A DNA stretch of 64,000 nucleotides from Pseudomonas frederiksbergensis. Its GTDB lineage: Bacteria > Pseudomonadota > Gammaproteobacteria > Pseudomonadales > Pseudomonadaceae. Position 1 is the first letter of the stretch; every line of letters begins with the position of its first letter. The DNA is taken from contig NZ_JQGJ02000004.1 in assembly GCF_000802155.2 (NCBI RefSeq), positions 372,001 to 436,000 of the forward strand, in the 5' to 3' direction. Made by a program: the position numbers and the translations under genes. The notes beneath the pieces are model-generated. The model was not told the origin of the DNA. It worked only from the letters and a program-made list of their open reading frames with translations, and ran no database searches. Shown here piece after piece: positions 56,346 through 64,000 of the stretch.

Positions 56346-57461
56346 TCAAGCAACGGAGATGGAGTGAAACCGGGTGATTGAAAACGCATCCAGCGGCGTG
56401 GACGAGGCCCCGCTGCAGATGATTTCGGTGAGCGCCTGGCCCACCGCCGGGCCGATCTGGAAGCCCGCGCCGGCAAAGCCGAACGCGTGCAAGAGACCGG
56501 GTTGGGTGCTGCTGGGGCCGATCACCGGTTGGCGATCGGGCAGGTAGCCTTCGGTGCCGCTCCAGGTACGGATCGCCTGGGCGCCCTCGAGGAACGGATA
56601 GAGTTCGACGGCTTGGCGCAGAATCTCGATAACTGCGCTCTGGCCGGGACGGGCGCGGGCATCGTCCAGCGCAAAACCCTGGCCGCCGCCCAGTACGCAA
56701 TTGCCCCGGGCGACTTGTCGGGCATAGATGCCGCCGCCCTCGACGCCGGTGCTGGCGTCCATTACCACAGGCAGCGGCTCGGTCACCAGCATCGCCGGGT
56801 GCCCGGCGTGCATGGGCACTGCTTCGCCAAACTGCGCGGCGAAGCGGCTCGCCCAGGCCCCGGCGCAGTTCAGCAGCCAAGGTGCGCGGAATTCGACAGC
56901 GGTTTCGGTGCGCACGGCAAAGCGCTGGCCGTCGTGCGTTACCTGGCTGACCGGGCACTGTTCATGCACCTGCGCGCCATGCCTGCGGGCCGCCTGGGCA
57001 AATGCTGGCGAGACCAGGCGCGGATTCGCGTGACCGTCATCCGGACACAGCGAGGCGCCGACCGCCACGGTGCCGACCCACGGAAACCGCCTGCGCAATT
57101 CGTCGCGATCCAGCAGTTGCAAATCGAGGCCAAAGCCCTGGCTGCTGGCGGCGTAGTCATGCAACGCACGCAAGTCATCGAGACTGCGAGCCAATTTCAG
57201 ATGGCCGCTGCGCTGATACTCGCCGTCAATGCCGATCAACTGCGGCAATTGCCCCCAGATCTCATGCGCCCGTTGCGACAGCGGCAGTTGCGACAACGGA
57301 CGGCCCTGGCGCCGCACGCCGCCGTAGTTCACGCCGCTGGAATGCGAGCCGCAGAAGTCCCGCTCCAACAGCGCCACGCGACGGCCGGCCTTGCTCAGGA
57401 ACAACGCCGCCGAGGCGCCGACGATGCCGCCACCAATGATCACCGCATCGACCTCGATCAT
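56346..57461 (-). CDS. FAD-dependent oxidoreductase, beta subunit (HcnC/OoxB-like)
   Basis: The 371-residue DadA/DAO-fold flavoprotein starts IIGGGIVGASAALFLSKAG and has the C-terminal GYLPDRQPVIG motif of glycine/D-amino acid oxidases. With the two genes upstream it forms a three-subunit dehydrogenase like hydrogen cyanide synthase (HcnABC), opine oxidase or hydroxyproline dehydrogenase. This subunit should oxidise the C-N bond of the substrate. The start overlaps the preceding stop (ATGA). Confidence 0.9.
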   Translation of the reverse strand: MIEVDAVIIGGGIVGASAALFLSKAGRRVALLERDFCGSHSSGVNYGGVRRQGRPLSQLPLSQRAHEIWGQLPQLIGIDGEYQRSGHLKLARSLDDLRALHDYAASSQGFGLDLQLLDRDELRRRFPWVGTVAVGASLCPDDGHANPRLVSPAFAQAARRHGAQVHEQCPVSQVTHDGQRFAVRTETAVEFRAPWLLNCAGAWASRFAAQFGEAVPMHAGHPAMLVTEPLPVVMDASTGVEGGGIYARQVARGNCVLGGGQGFALDDARARPGQSAVIEILRQAVELYPFLEGAQAIRTWSGTEGYLPDRQPVIGPSSTQPGLLHAFGFAGAGFQIGPAVGQALTEIICSGASSTPLDAFSITRFHSISVA

Positions 57462-58813
57462 GGCTCCACCTCCAGGCCAAACGGCACGGGTTTGACGGGC
57501 GCCTGTGCCCGCAGTCGACCGATGTCCCGAACGGCGCGGCCACTTTCACGGGCGATGATTTCTGCTGCCGCGGCACCGCACATCCGCCCTTGACAGCGCC
57601 CCATGCCGACCCGGCAATGGGCCTTGACCCGGTTGATCTCCCAGTGACCTTCGCCCACCACCTGGCGGATATCTGCGACGCTGACCTCTTCGCAGCGGCA
57701 GATCATCAAGTCATCGGTCGCGCGGCTCGCCCAATCCTCGGGAAAGACAAAGGCCCGCTCCAGGCCCTGGCGGAAATGGCCGATGCGTTCGAGGGACTGT
57801 TCCAGCTGGGCGCAACGTTGCGGGTCGACTCGGTACCCCAGGTCTTCGAGCAGCGCCAGGGCCGCCCGCTCTCCGGCCATTTCGGCGGCGTCGGCGCCCA
57901 TGATCCCGGCGCCGTCGCCGGCCAGGTAGACGCCGGCCGAGCTGCTGCGTCCGGCGCTGTCGCGTTGCGGCAGCCAGGCACGGTTGAGCGGGCTCCAGGC
58001 AAATTCACAGCCCAGCAGATCGGCCAGTTGCGTTTCGCTGCGCAAGCCATGGGCGAAGGCGACTGCATCACAATCGAGGGTGCGCTCGGTTGTTTTGCTG
58101 CGCCATTTCAACGATTGCACTCGGCGCTCACCCTCGATGAGCGTGAGGCTGGCGCCTTGATGTACCGGGATATCATGAGTCGTCAGCCAGGCGCGGTAAT
58201 AGAGTCCTTTGGCGAGCGTCGCCGGTTGCGCGAGCAGGCCGGGGAGGGCGCGCGCCTGGGCGCTCAGCGGCGAGCTGTCGAGAACCGCGACAACGTTCGC
58301 GCCGGCCTTGGCGTATTGGTACGCCACCAGGTACAGCAACGGCCCGCTGCCCGCGAACACCACTCGCTCGCCGATGGCGCAACCCTGGAACTTCAGGGCG
58401 ATCTGCGCCGCGCCCAGGCTGTAGACCCCCGGCAGTGTCCAGCCAGGCACCGGCAGGATCCTGTCGGTGGCACCCGTTGCGACGATCACGCTGGCGTAGT
58501 CCAGGCGAGCGGCGCGGCCCTCGTGCAAGGTGTCCAGCTGACCGGCTTCGGCGTTCCATACCAGCGTGTCGGGACGGTAATCGAGCTGCTGGCGCAACTC
58601 CTCCAGCGTCTGGTGGATAGCGTTGGCCTTTGCTGCTTCGAAGCCATACAGCTTGTCCGATGAACGGGTGAAGTTCGCGGGCTGGCGCCGGTAGATCTGC
58701 CCGCCACCGCGCGCGGCTTCATCCAACAGGACCGGGTAGATGCCATGGGCGGCCAGGGTTTGCGCAGCGCGGATACCGGCGGGGCCGGCGCCGATGATGA
58801 CGATGGGTTTCAT
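57458..58813 (-). CDS. NAD(P)/FAD oxidoreductase with BFD-like domain (HcnB/OoxA-like)
   Basis: The 451-residue subunit has an N-terminal FAD-binding GAGPAGIRAAQTLA, a second nucleotide-binding site (VVFAGSGPLLYLVAY) and a C-terminal BFD-like [2Fe-2S] domain with the cysteines of ICRCEE and AHCRVGMGRCQGRMCG. It probably relays electrons from the beta subunit. ATG 58813 begins MKPIVIIGAG; the 35-codon extension upstream overlaps the ferredoxin gene. It is coupled by ATGA on both sides. Confidence 0.9.
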   Translation of the reverse strand: MKPIVIIGAGPAGIRAAQTLAAHGIYPVLLDEAARGGGQIYRRQPANFTRSSDKLYGFEAAKANAIHQTLEELRQQLDYRPDTLVWNAEAGQLDTLHEGRAARLDYASVIVATGATDRILPVPGWTLPGVYSLGAAQIALKFQGCAIGERVVFAGSGPLLYLVAYQYAKAGANVVAVLDSSPLSAQARALPGLLAQPATLAKGLYYRAWLTTHDIPVHQGASLTLIEGERRVQSLKWRSKTTERTLDCDAVAFAHGLRSETQLADLLGCEFAWSPLNRAWLPQRDSAGRSSSAGVYLAGDGAGIMGADAAEMAGERAALALLEDLGYRVDPQRCAQLEQSLERIGHFRQGLERAFVFPEDWASRATDDLMICRCEEVSVADIRQVVGEGHWEINRVKAHCRVGMGRCQGRMCGAAAAEIIARESGRAVRDIGRLRAQAPVKPVPFGLEVEP

Positions 58814-59100
58814 ACCTGGCGCCCCGGTTCGCGGCTGATCTGCTGGCCGGCTTCGAGCATTGTGGAGCAAGCGCGCACGCGGCGGCCGTCGCCCAGGCGG
58901 ACCCAGCAATCCTGGCACGCGCCCATCAGGCAGAAGCCGGCACGGGGCTCTGCGCTGAAATCGCTGCCGCGCACGTGTTCGCTGCAGGTCAGCACGGCGG
59001 TCAGCACGGTATCGCCCAGCAATCCGCTGGCCGGTTCGCCGTCGAGCATGAACTTCAGGGCCGGGCGATCGCTTTCGGCCAGTCGTTTCAGCAGAGCCAT
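58810..59100 (-). CDS. [2Fe-2S] ferredoxin-like subunit (HcnA-like)
   Basis: The 96-residue protein carries four cysteines, C57, C62, C65 and C78 (GFCLMGACQDC, ACST), the pattern of plant-type [2Fe-2S] subunits in HcnA-like proteins. It is the smallest member of the three-part dehydrogenase. It starts 7 bp after the permease stop and overlaps the next gene by four bases. Confidence 0.9.
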   Translation of the reverse strand: MALLKRLAESDRPALKFMLDGEPASGLLGDTVLTAVLTCSEHVRGSDFSAEPRAGFCLMGACQDCWVRLGDGRRVRACSTMLEAGQQISREPGRQV

Positions 59101-59107
59101 GGCGCCC

Positions 59108-59902
59108 TCATTGTTTGCCTACCAGGACCCGATCCAGGCCATAGACCCGATCGAGCAGAATCATCGTCAGCGCTGTCAGCGCGATCACCAGCGCCGACAC
59201 CGCCGCCATCATCGGATCGATGGATTCGGTGGCGTAGACGTACATGCGTACTGGCAAAGTCTGCGTGGCCGGCGAGGTGACGAAGATCGACAGCGTGACT
59301 TCATCGAAGCTGTTGATGAACGCCAGCAGCCAGCCTCCGGCGACGCCTGGCAAAATCATGGGCAGAGTGATCTGCCGGAACAGGGTGAAACGACCGGCCC
59401 CCAATGACTGCGCGGCTTGTTCGGCGCTGCGATCCAGGCCGATGGCCGAGGCCAATACCAGGCGCAGCACATAGGGCGTGATCACCAGCACATGGGCGAA
59501 GATCAGCCAGCTGAAATTGCCATTCACACCCATCAGTGCAAACAGCCGCAGCAGCGCGACGCCCAGCACAAGGTGCGGAATGATGATCGGTGACAGGAAC
59601 AGGCCGTTGAAGAAGTCCCTGCCTGGGAACTCCAGCCGGGTGATCGCCAACGCCGCCGGCACGGCGATCAATGTCGCCAGCGAGGCCGCGCTGAACGCCA
59701 GTATCAGGCTGTTGTAGAACGCATCGACAAAATCCGCGCGCTCGAACACGGCGCGAAACCAGCGCAGGGAAAACACCGTAGTGGGCAGGCTCAAGGTGTT
59801 TTCCGGCGTGAAGGCGACAAGGCAGACCACCACCAGCGGCGCCAGCATGAACACCACCACCAAGGCATGAAACAACAGGGCGAAAGGACCGTTCCTGGAC
59901 AT
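59108..59902 (-). CDS. ABC transporter permease (PotC-like)
   Basis: The 264-residue inner-membrane protein has six helices and the EAA loop DRSAEQAAQSLGAGRFTLFRQITLP (in parts) that contacts the ATPase. It resembles PotC/PotI of polyamine importers. It follows the other permease after 6 bp and precedes the dehydrogenase genes. Confidence 0.92.
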   Translation of the reverse strand: MSRNGPFALLFHALVVVFMLAPLVVVCLVAFTPENTLSLPTTVFSLRWFRAVFERADFVDAFYNSLILAFSAASLATLIAVPAALAITRLEFPGRDFFNGLFLSPIIIPHLVLGVALLRLFALMGVNGNFSWLIFAHVLVITPYVLRLVLASAIGLDRSAEQAAQSLGAGRFTLFRQITLPMILPGVAGGWLLAFINSFDEVTLSIFVTSPATQTLPVRMYVYATESIDPMMAAVSALVIALTALTMILLDRVYGLDRVLVGKQ

Positions 59903-59908
59903 GAAGAA

Positions 59909-60778
59909 TTACCCCAATGACTTCTTGTAGCGGCCTTCGATCATGCGGTTCCAGGACAGCATGATCAGCAGGTTGAGCAGCAACAGCGCGACGGCGATGG
60001 CGGCACCCATCGGCCAATTCAGTTCCGACAGGTATTGGTCGTAGATCAGCGTGGCGACCATTTTCAAGCGACGCCCGCCGAGCAGGCCGGGGATGGCGAA
60101 CGAACTGGCGGCGAGGCCGAACACGATCAACGTGCCGGACAACACGCCAGGCATGATCTGTGGCAGCACCACCTTGCGGATCACCGTGAATTGGCTCGCG
60201 CCCAGGGAAAGAGCGGCTTGTTCGGCGGCTGGATCGAGTTTTTGCAATGAGGTCCACACCGGAATGATCATGAACGGCAGCATCACGTGCACCAGGGCGA
60301 TGACCACCGCGAACGGCGTGTAGAGCAGTTTCATCGGCGAGCCGCCAAGGGCTTGCAGCGTCTGGTTGACCAGCCCATCGGCGCCGAGGAGCAAGCTCCA
60401 GCCGAACGCTCGCACCACCACCGAAATCAGCAACGGCGTGAGGATCAGGATCAGGAAGATCGAACGCCACGGCGCGCCCATGCGGCTGAGGATGTAGGCC
60501 TCGGGTACACCGATCACCACGCACAGCAGCGTGGTCAGGGCACTGATCCAGAAGGTGCGCAGGAAGATTTCGTAGAAGTACGGGTCGCCCAGCAGACTGG
60601 TGTAGTGCTCGAAGGTGTACGCCTCGCTGTTGATGCCCGAGCCGTAGTCGAAGACGTTGAATGACAGCACCAGCGTCAGGCCGAGGGGAATTACCAAAAG
60701 GCCCAGGTACAAGGCCAGCGCCGGCGCCGACATCCAGTAGCCTTGGCGACCGCGCTTTATGGCGTCGAGCAGCTTCAT
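59909..60778 (-). CDS. ABC transporter permease (PotB-like)
   Basis: The 289-residue permease has six predicted helices and an EAA loop (LDPAAEQAALSLGASQFTVI). It resembles PotB/PotH. The start overlaps the ATPase stop by four bases (ATGA). Confidence 0.92.
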   Translation of the reverse strand: MKLLDAIKRGRQGYWMSAPALALYLGLLVIPLGLTLVLSFNVFDYGSGINSEAYTFEHYTSLLGDPYFYEIFLRTFWISALTTLLCVVIGVPEAYILSRMGAPWRSIFLILILTPLLISVVVRAFGWSLLLGADGLVNQTLQALGGSPMKLLYTPFAVVIALVHVMLPFMIIPVWTSLQKLDPAAEQAALSLGASQFTVIRKVVLPQIMPGVLSGTLIVFGLAASSFAIPGLLGGRRLKMVATLIYDQYLSELNWPMGAAIAVALLLLNLLIMLSWNRMIEGRYKKSLG

Positions 60779-61800
60779 GCCAGCACCTCGTCGGCGCTCA
60801 ACACCCGCAGCAACGTAGGGTCCCAGTCCAGGCCGACGGCGGTGCCTTCGGCCAGGGGCGCCGAGCCGTCGTTGCGCCGCACTACGCTGAGTTCACCCAG
60901 GCTGGTGGCGACGCCATAAAGCCATTGGCTGCCTAGAAAGAAACGGTTGGTGACGGTGCCTTGCAGCCGCCCGGACCCGGGAGCGCACAGGTCGATTTTT
61001 TCCGGACGCAGGCTCAGGGTCAGCGCGCCTTGACCAGCGCTGCAGGCTTGCACGACGCCGGCGCTGTCACGCTCGCCGGGCAGCAGGTTGGCCTTGCCGA
61101 CGAAGCCGGAGATGAACTCGGTGCGCGGGTGTTCATAAAGAGTGTAAGGCGCGTCGATCTGGGTAATACGGCCGGCCTGCATGACCACGACCCGATCGCT
61201 GATCGACAGCGCCTCGGATTGATCGTGCGTGACCATCAGCGTGGTGATACCGACTTCGCGCTGGATACGGCGGATTTCGAACTGCATCTCTTCGCGCAGG
61301 TTGGCGTCGAGGTTGGACAGCGGCTCGTCGAGCAGCAGCACCGGAGGCTCGATCACTAGCGCGCGGGCCAGTGCCACGCGCTGGCGCTGGCCGCCTGAAA
61401 GCTCTCGTGGGTAACGCTCGGCATGCCGGTCCAGGCGCACCAGCTTGAGTACTCGATCAACCCGCGATTGCAATTCGGCGCTGGGCACTTTGCGCATGCG
61501 CAAGCCGAAGGCGACGTTGTCCTTGACGGACATGTGCGGAAACAGCGCGTAACTCTGGAACACCACGCCCAGGCCGCGGCTGGCAGGCTTGGCGTGGGTG
61601 ATGTCGCGCCCATCCAGCAGGATGCGGCCGCTGCTGGCTTCGACGAAGCCGGCAATCATTTGCAGGGTGGTGGTCTTGCCGCAACCGGACGGCCCCAGCA
61701 GGGAGACGAATTCGCCTTTCTCAACCGAGAGGTTGGTGGCGACCACGGCGTCCAGGTCGCCATACCGTTTGCTCAAGTCTTGAAGTTGCACGAAAGCCAT
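60775..61800 (-). CDS. ABC transporter ATP-binding protein (PotA-like)
   Basis: The 341-residue ATPase has Walker A GPSGCGKTT (about 35-43), signature LSGGQ, Walker B LLLDEPLSNLD and the H-loop VTHDQ. A C-terminal TOBE/OB regulatory domain spans about 245-335. It is of the spermidine/putrescine and Fe(III)/opine importer group. It is the first gene of the minus-strand operon, divergent from the IclR gene. Confidence 0.94.
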   Translation of the reverse strand: MAFVQLQDLSKRYGDLDAVVATNLSVEKGEFVSLLGPSGCGKTTTLQMIAGFVEASSGRILLDGRDITHAKPASRGLGVVFQSYALFPHMSVKDNVAFGLRMRKVPSAELQSRVDRVLKLVRLDRHAERYPRELSGGQRQRVALARALVIEPPVLLLDEPLSNLDANLREEMQFEIRRIQREVGITTLMVTHDQSEALSISDRVVVMQAGRITQIDAPYTLYEHPRTEFISGFVGKANLLPGERDSAGVVQACSAGQGALTLSLRPEKIDLCAPGSGRLQGTVTNRFFLGSQWLYGVATSLGELSVVRRNDGSAPLAEGTAVGLDWDPTLLRVLSADEVLA

Positions 61801-61975
61801 GACTGCGCTCCACCTGAGATTGTTATGCGTCGCCGCAAGGCGCGCTTTTTTGTATGGGCAGATACGAAAGGATGTCGCGGGGTGCGTTGGCGCTCGATTT
61901 CAAGTCGGCTGCCGCTGTTGTTCGAATCGCCCCTGTCTGGACGCAGAGTAGGACGAAGAATAGGATGGGCTCAAC

Positions 61976-62007
61976 TGACTATTTCACTGAAGCGATGACT
62001 ATTTTCA
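61976..62007. promoter_or_regulatory. Tandem direct repeat, putative IclR operator
   Basis: TGACTATTT occurs at 61976 and again at 61996, exactly 20 bases apart (two helical turns), both copies leading into a TTCA-type sequence. It lies in the 245-bp divergent region between the transporter operon and the IclR gene, close to the IclR start. Confidence 0.5.
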
Positions 62008-62045
62008 GTTTCATTCGGTGAGTAAATTTATTGAAGAGAAACCAT

Positions 62046-62882
62046 ATGCCAGATTCCACTGGGCGGAATATTGATAAGGGTGAAGTGGGGGTCGGCTCGG
62101 TCTCCCGGTTGTTTGCCGTCCTGCGGAGCCTGGGCGAGACGGCCGAGGGGGGCGAGCGAGTCACGCAACTTGCCCAACGCATCGGTCTTTCCCAGCCCAC
62201 CACGCACCGCTTGCTGCGCAACCTGATGGATGAGGGCATGGTCGAGCAGGATGCGCGCAGCAAACGCTACCGCTTGAGCCTGGATTTCTTTGCCCTGGCC
62301 GCCCGCGCCGGCAACACCGGCAACCTGCGGGAATTGGCCAGGCCCGCGATGTTGCGGTTGTCGGCGTCGCTGGGGGATTCGCTCTTTCTGCTGGCACGTT
62401 GTGGTTTCGACGCGATCTGCCTGGATCGCAGCGAGGGGCCGTTTCCGATCCGTACATTCACCGGCGACATCGGCGGCCGGGTGGCCTTGGGCGTGGGGCA
62501 GGGCAGCCTGGCGATCCTGGCGTTCTTGCCGGAGGAAGAGCGCGACACGGTGATTCAATACAACTTGCCGCGGCTCAAGGACTTTCATCTGTACGATGAG
62601 GTCTTCCTGCGCACGGAAGTGGAAAACGTCCGCACGCTGGGTTATGCCGGGCGCAACACCGGTGTGCTGCAAGGCATGGCCGGGGTGGCCGTGCCTATTC
62701 TCGATCGCGAAGGTCGGGCCGTGGCGGCGTTGAGCGTGGCGACGATCAGCGACCGGCTCGGGCCGGATCGCCTGCCGACGGTGGTGGAAATGCTCAAGCG
62801 CGAAGCCGCCCTGATCGGACCGCGGATCAACCCGTTCGACCCGCTGCTGCGCAGGCCTTCGCAGGTGTTCAGGCAGGGGTGA
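62046..62882 (+). CDS. IclR-family transcriptional regulator
   Basis: The 278-residue regulator has an N-terminal winged helix-turn-helix (VTQLAQRIGLSQPTTHRLL, about residues 35-55) and a C-terminal IclR effector domain of about 175 residues. It is divergent from the seven-gene operon and is the likely repressor or activator of it, responding to the catabolite. ATG 62046 has a GAAGAGAAA site; a TTG five codons upstream is less likely. Confidence 0.9.
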   Translation: MPDSTGRNIDKGEVGVGSVSRLFAVLRSLGETAEGGERVTQLAQRIGLSQPTTHRLLRNLMDEGMVEQDARSKRYRLSLDFFALAARAGNTGNLRELARPAMLRLSASLGDSLFLLARCGFDAICLDRSEGPFPIRTFTGDIGGRVALGVGQGSLAILAFLPEEERDTVIQYNLPRLKDFHLYDEVFLRTEVENVRTLGYAGRNTGVLQGMAGVAVPILDREGRAVAALSVATISDRLGPDRLPTVVEMLKREAALIGPRINPFDPLLRRPSQVFRQG

Positions 62883-62909
62883 ATGAAGTCTTGCGCATCG
62901 TTGCAGACT

Positions 62910-62936
62910 TTGGGAGCGGACTTGCTCGCTCCCACA
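62910..62936. repeat. REP element
   Basis: TGGGAGCG at 62911-62918 and its complement CGCTCCCA at 62927-62934 form a hairpin between two convergent genes. Same family as the folD and fadH copies. Confidence 0.8.
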
Positions 62937-62948
62937 AGGTGATAGTTG

Positions 62949-63701
62949 TCAGAAATCCAGGGTCTGCTTGAGCGTCTGCGCCGCCGACGTATCGCTCGGG
63001 ATCACCATCGCATAGTTGTACCCAGGTCCGGACCAGTATTCGGCCTGGAGTTCACCGTCACGCCGGCTGCCACGGGGCAGCAGGAAATTTCTCGGGCCTG
63101 GTGGGCGGATATAGAAGCTGATCTTCTGGCCGCCGGCATCCTGATAGACCACCATCGCTGCCGCGCCTTGATCGGTGCTGAGCAATCGCCCGCTGACCGG
63201 TTTGAAACCCGCTCCCGTGAGGTCCGGCAAGCGGTCGGCCTGGGCGAAATAGCGATCCAGCCAACCTTGCATACCCTGCTTGTCGCCTGACTGGTAGTCG
63301 GCGGGCAAGATGCCTTGCTGGGCAATCAATCGATACGCCTGCAGCGCGTCAGCCATGGGGGCTGCGGCACTGAGGAGGGTCATTTGCCGGGCGTGCCAGC
63401 CACCGAATCCACCGACTCCGATTGCCACCATCAATACCGCCGCGTTGGCCAATTGGCGGTGGGTTCGATGCTTGAGGCGTTGACGGATGGTCGCCGGGTC
63501 CAGGTTCGGATTGGCGGATTGGTGCAACGCTGCGCTCAGGGTCGTGCGCAGGTGCTGCGCGTCCTGTTGCCAGGCTCGCACGCGCTTGGCCGCGGCAGGG
63601 TGGTTGGCCAGGTAAATCTCCACTTGTTGCCGGTCGGCTTCGCTCAGTTGATGATCGACGTAGGCGTGCAAGTCGTTGTCGCTGGGGGGCATGCTGATCA
63701 T
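62949..63701 (-). CDS. Anti-sigma factor
   Basis: The 250-residue protein has an N-terminal cytoplasmic anti-sigma domain (LHAYVDHQLSEADRQQVEIYL), one transmembrane helix (about 84-103) and a periplasmic C-terminal domain. ATG 63701 overlaps the sigma factor stop (ATGA), the usual coupling of ECF sigma and anti-sigma pairs. The CxxC zinc motif of ZAS proteins is not seen. It should hold the upstream sigma factor inactive. Confidence 0.87.
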   Translation of the reverse strand: MISMPPSDNDLHAYVDHQLSEADRQQVEIYLANHPAAAKRVRAWQQDAQHLRTTLSAALHQSANPNLDPATIRQRLKHRTHRQLANAAVLMVAIGVGGFGGWHARQMTLLSAAAPMADALQAYRLIAQQGILPADYQSGDKQGMQGWLDRYFAQADRLPDLTGAGFKPVSGRLLSTDQGAAAMVVYQDAGGQKISFYIRPPGPRNFLLPRGSRRDGELQAEYWSGPGYNYAMVIPSDTSAAQTLKQTLDF

Positions 63702-64000
63702 TTGAGTATTCGCAGGGCAGGGCGGGCGATTTCGCCGTCGCTGAGTTGACGCAAGGCCTGGCGGGCGCGTGACAGGCGCGACATCACGGTGCCGGTCGGC
63801 ACGTCCAGGATGTCGGCGACTTGCTGGTAGCTCAAGCCTTCCACCGATACCCACAGCAGTAGCGCGCGCTGTTCGGCAGGTAGCTGATCGAAAGCCTGGA
63901 GTGACGATTGGGCAATGACGCTGCGCTCCGCGGACGGATGAGCATCGTCGCGCCCGGTGAAGAACTCCAGCATGCGCGCGTACCGTCTTGAACGACGATG
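63698..64000 (-). CDS. ECF sigma factor, N-terminus outside window
   Basis: The frame is open to the window edge, so only the last 100 residues are seen. They contain the sigma region 4 helix-turn-helix (LSYQQVADILDVPTGTVMSRLSRARQAL) and the linker after region 2. The start lies beyond 64000. It pairs with the anti-sigma factor downstream, through an overlapping stop/start. Confidence 0.9.
   Translation of the reverse strand, partial: HRRSRRYARMLEFFTGRDDAHPSAERSVIAQSSLQAFDQLPAEQRALLLWVSVEGLSYQQVADILDVPTGTVMSRLSRARQALRQLSDGEIARPALRILK

Overview
The window is a GC-rich chromosomal segment of a fluorescent-group Pseudomonas. The evidence is the conserved blocks rssB-rssC-tal-dusA and tRNA(Arg-His-Leu)-tig-clpP-clpX-lon-hupB-ppiD, fadH beside an AraC regulator, and several copies of a REP-type palindrome (GTGGGAGCGAGC family) typical of that group. 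The species cannot be fixed from the sequence alone. There are no rRNA genes, complete insertion sequences, prophages or CRISPR arrays.

Layout. 1-4.4 kb: the end of a small protein (possibly PilZ), the general-stress partner-switch pair rssB/rssC, then convergent tal and dusA. 4.5-8.3 kb: a minus-strand yhfG-fic-phosphatase cassette (a class I Fic toxin-antitoxin with a PPP-type phosphatase behind it), divergent from a two-gene radical SAM/DUF4130 putative DNA-repair operon. 8.5-14.9 kb: a periplasmic isochorismatase-like hydrolase with a LysR regulator, a divergent AraC/MFS pair, two hypotheticals and a mechanosensitive channel. 15.2-19.6 kb: two consecutive membrane c-di-GMP enzymes. 19.6-25.8 kb: xthA, an arylamine N-acetyltransferase, an NCS2 purine/pyrimidine permease, a Pro/Tyr-rich exported protein, an AroE-like dehydrogenase, and the DUF480 and DUF1993 genes. 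25.9-33.1 kb: sstT, an MFS exporter, nhaR, a small lipoprotein, a TerC protein, a small membrane peptide, a degenerate C39-like lipoprotein, a small acidic protein and pbpG. 33.4-43.8 kb: folD, a three-gene tRNA cluster, and the protein quality-control block tig, clpP, clpX, lon (with a sigma-32-like promoter), hupB and ppiD, with a degenerate tRNA-Asp-like gene between hupB and ppiD. 44-53 kb: a DUF2242 lipoprotein, a 28-residue ORF, an AraC regulator coupled to a nitrilase homologue lacking catalytic residues, fadH, an ACC-deaminase-like PLP enzyme, cytochrome b561 and a short VgrG. 53-55 kb: a YebC/PmpR paralogue and a leucine-rich-repeat protein kinase. 55-63 kb: a seven-gene operon joining a PotABCD-like ABC transporter to a three-subunit HcnABC/opine-oxidase-like flavin dehydrogenase, with a divergent IclR regulator. 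The window ends in an anti-sigma factor and a truncated ECF sigma factor.

Most of the central block is housekeeping. The least understood parts are the yhfG-fic-phosphatase cassette facing the radical SAM/DUF4130 pair, and the transporter-plus-dehydrogenase operon, whose substrate cannot be read from sequence. Two further proteins look like pseudoenzymes: a C39-peptidase-like lipoprotein and a membrane-anchored nitrilase homologue.
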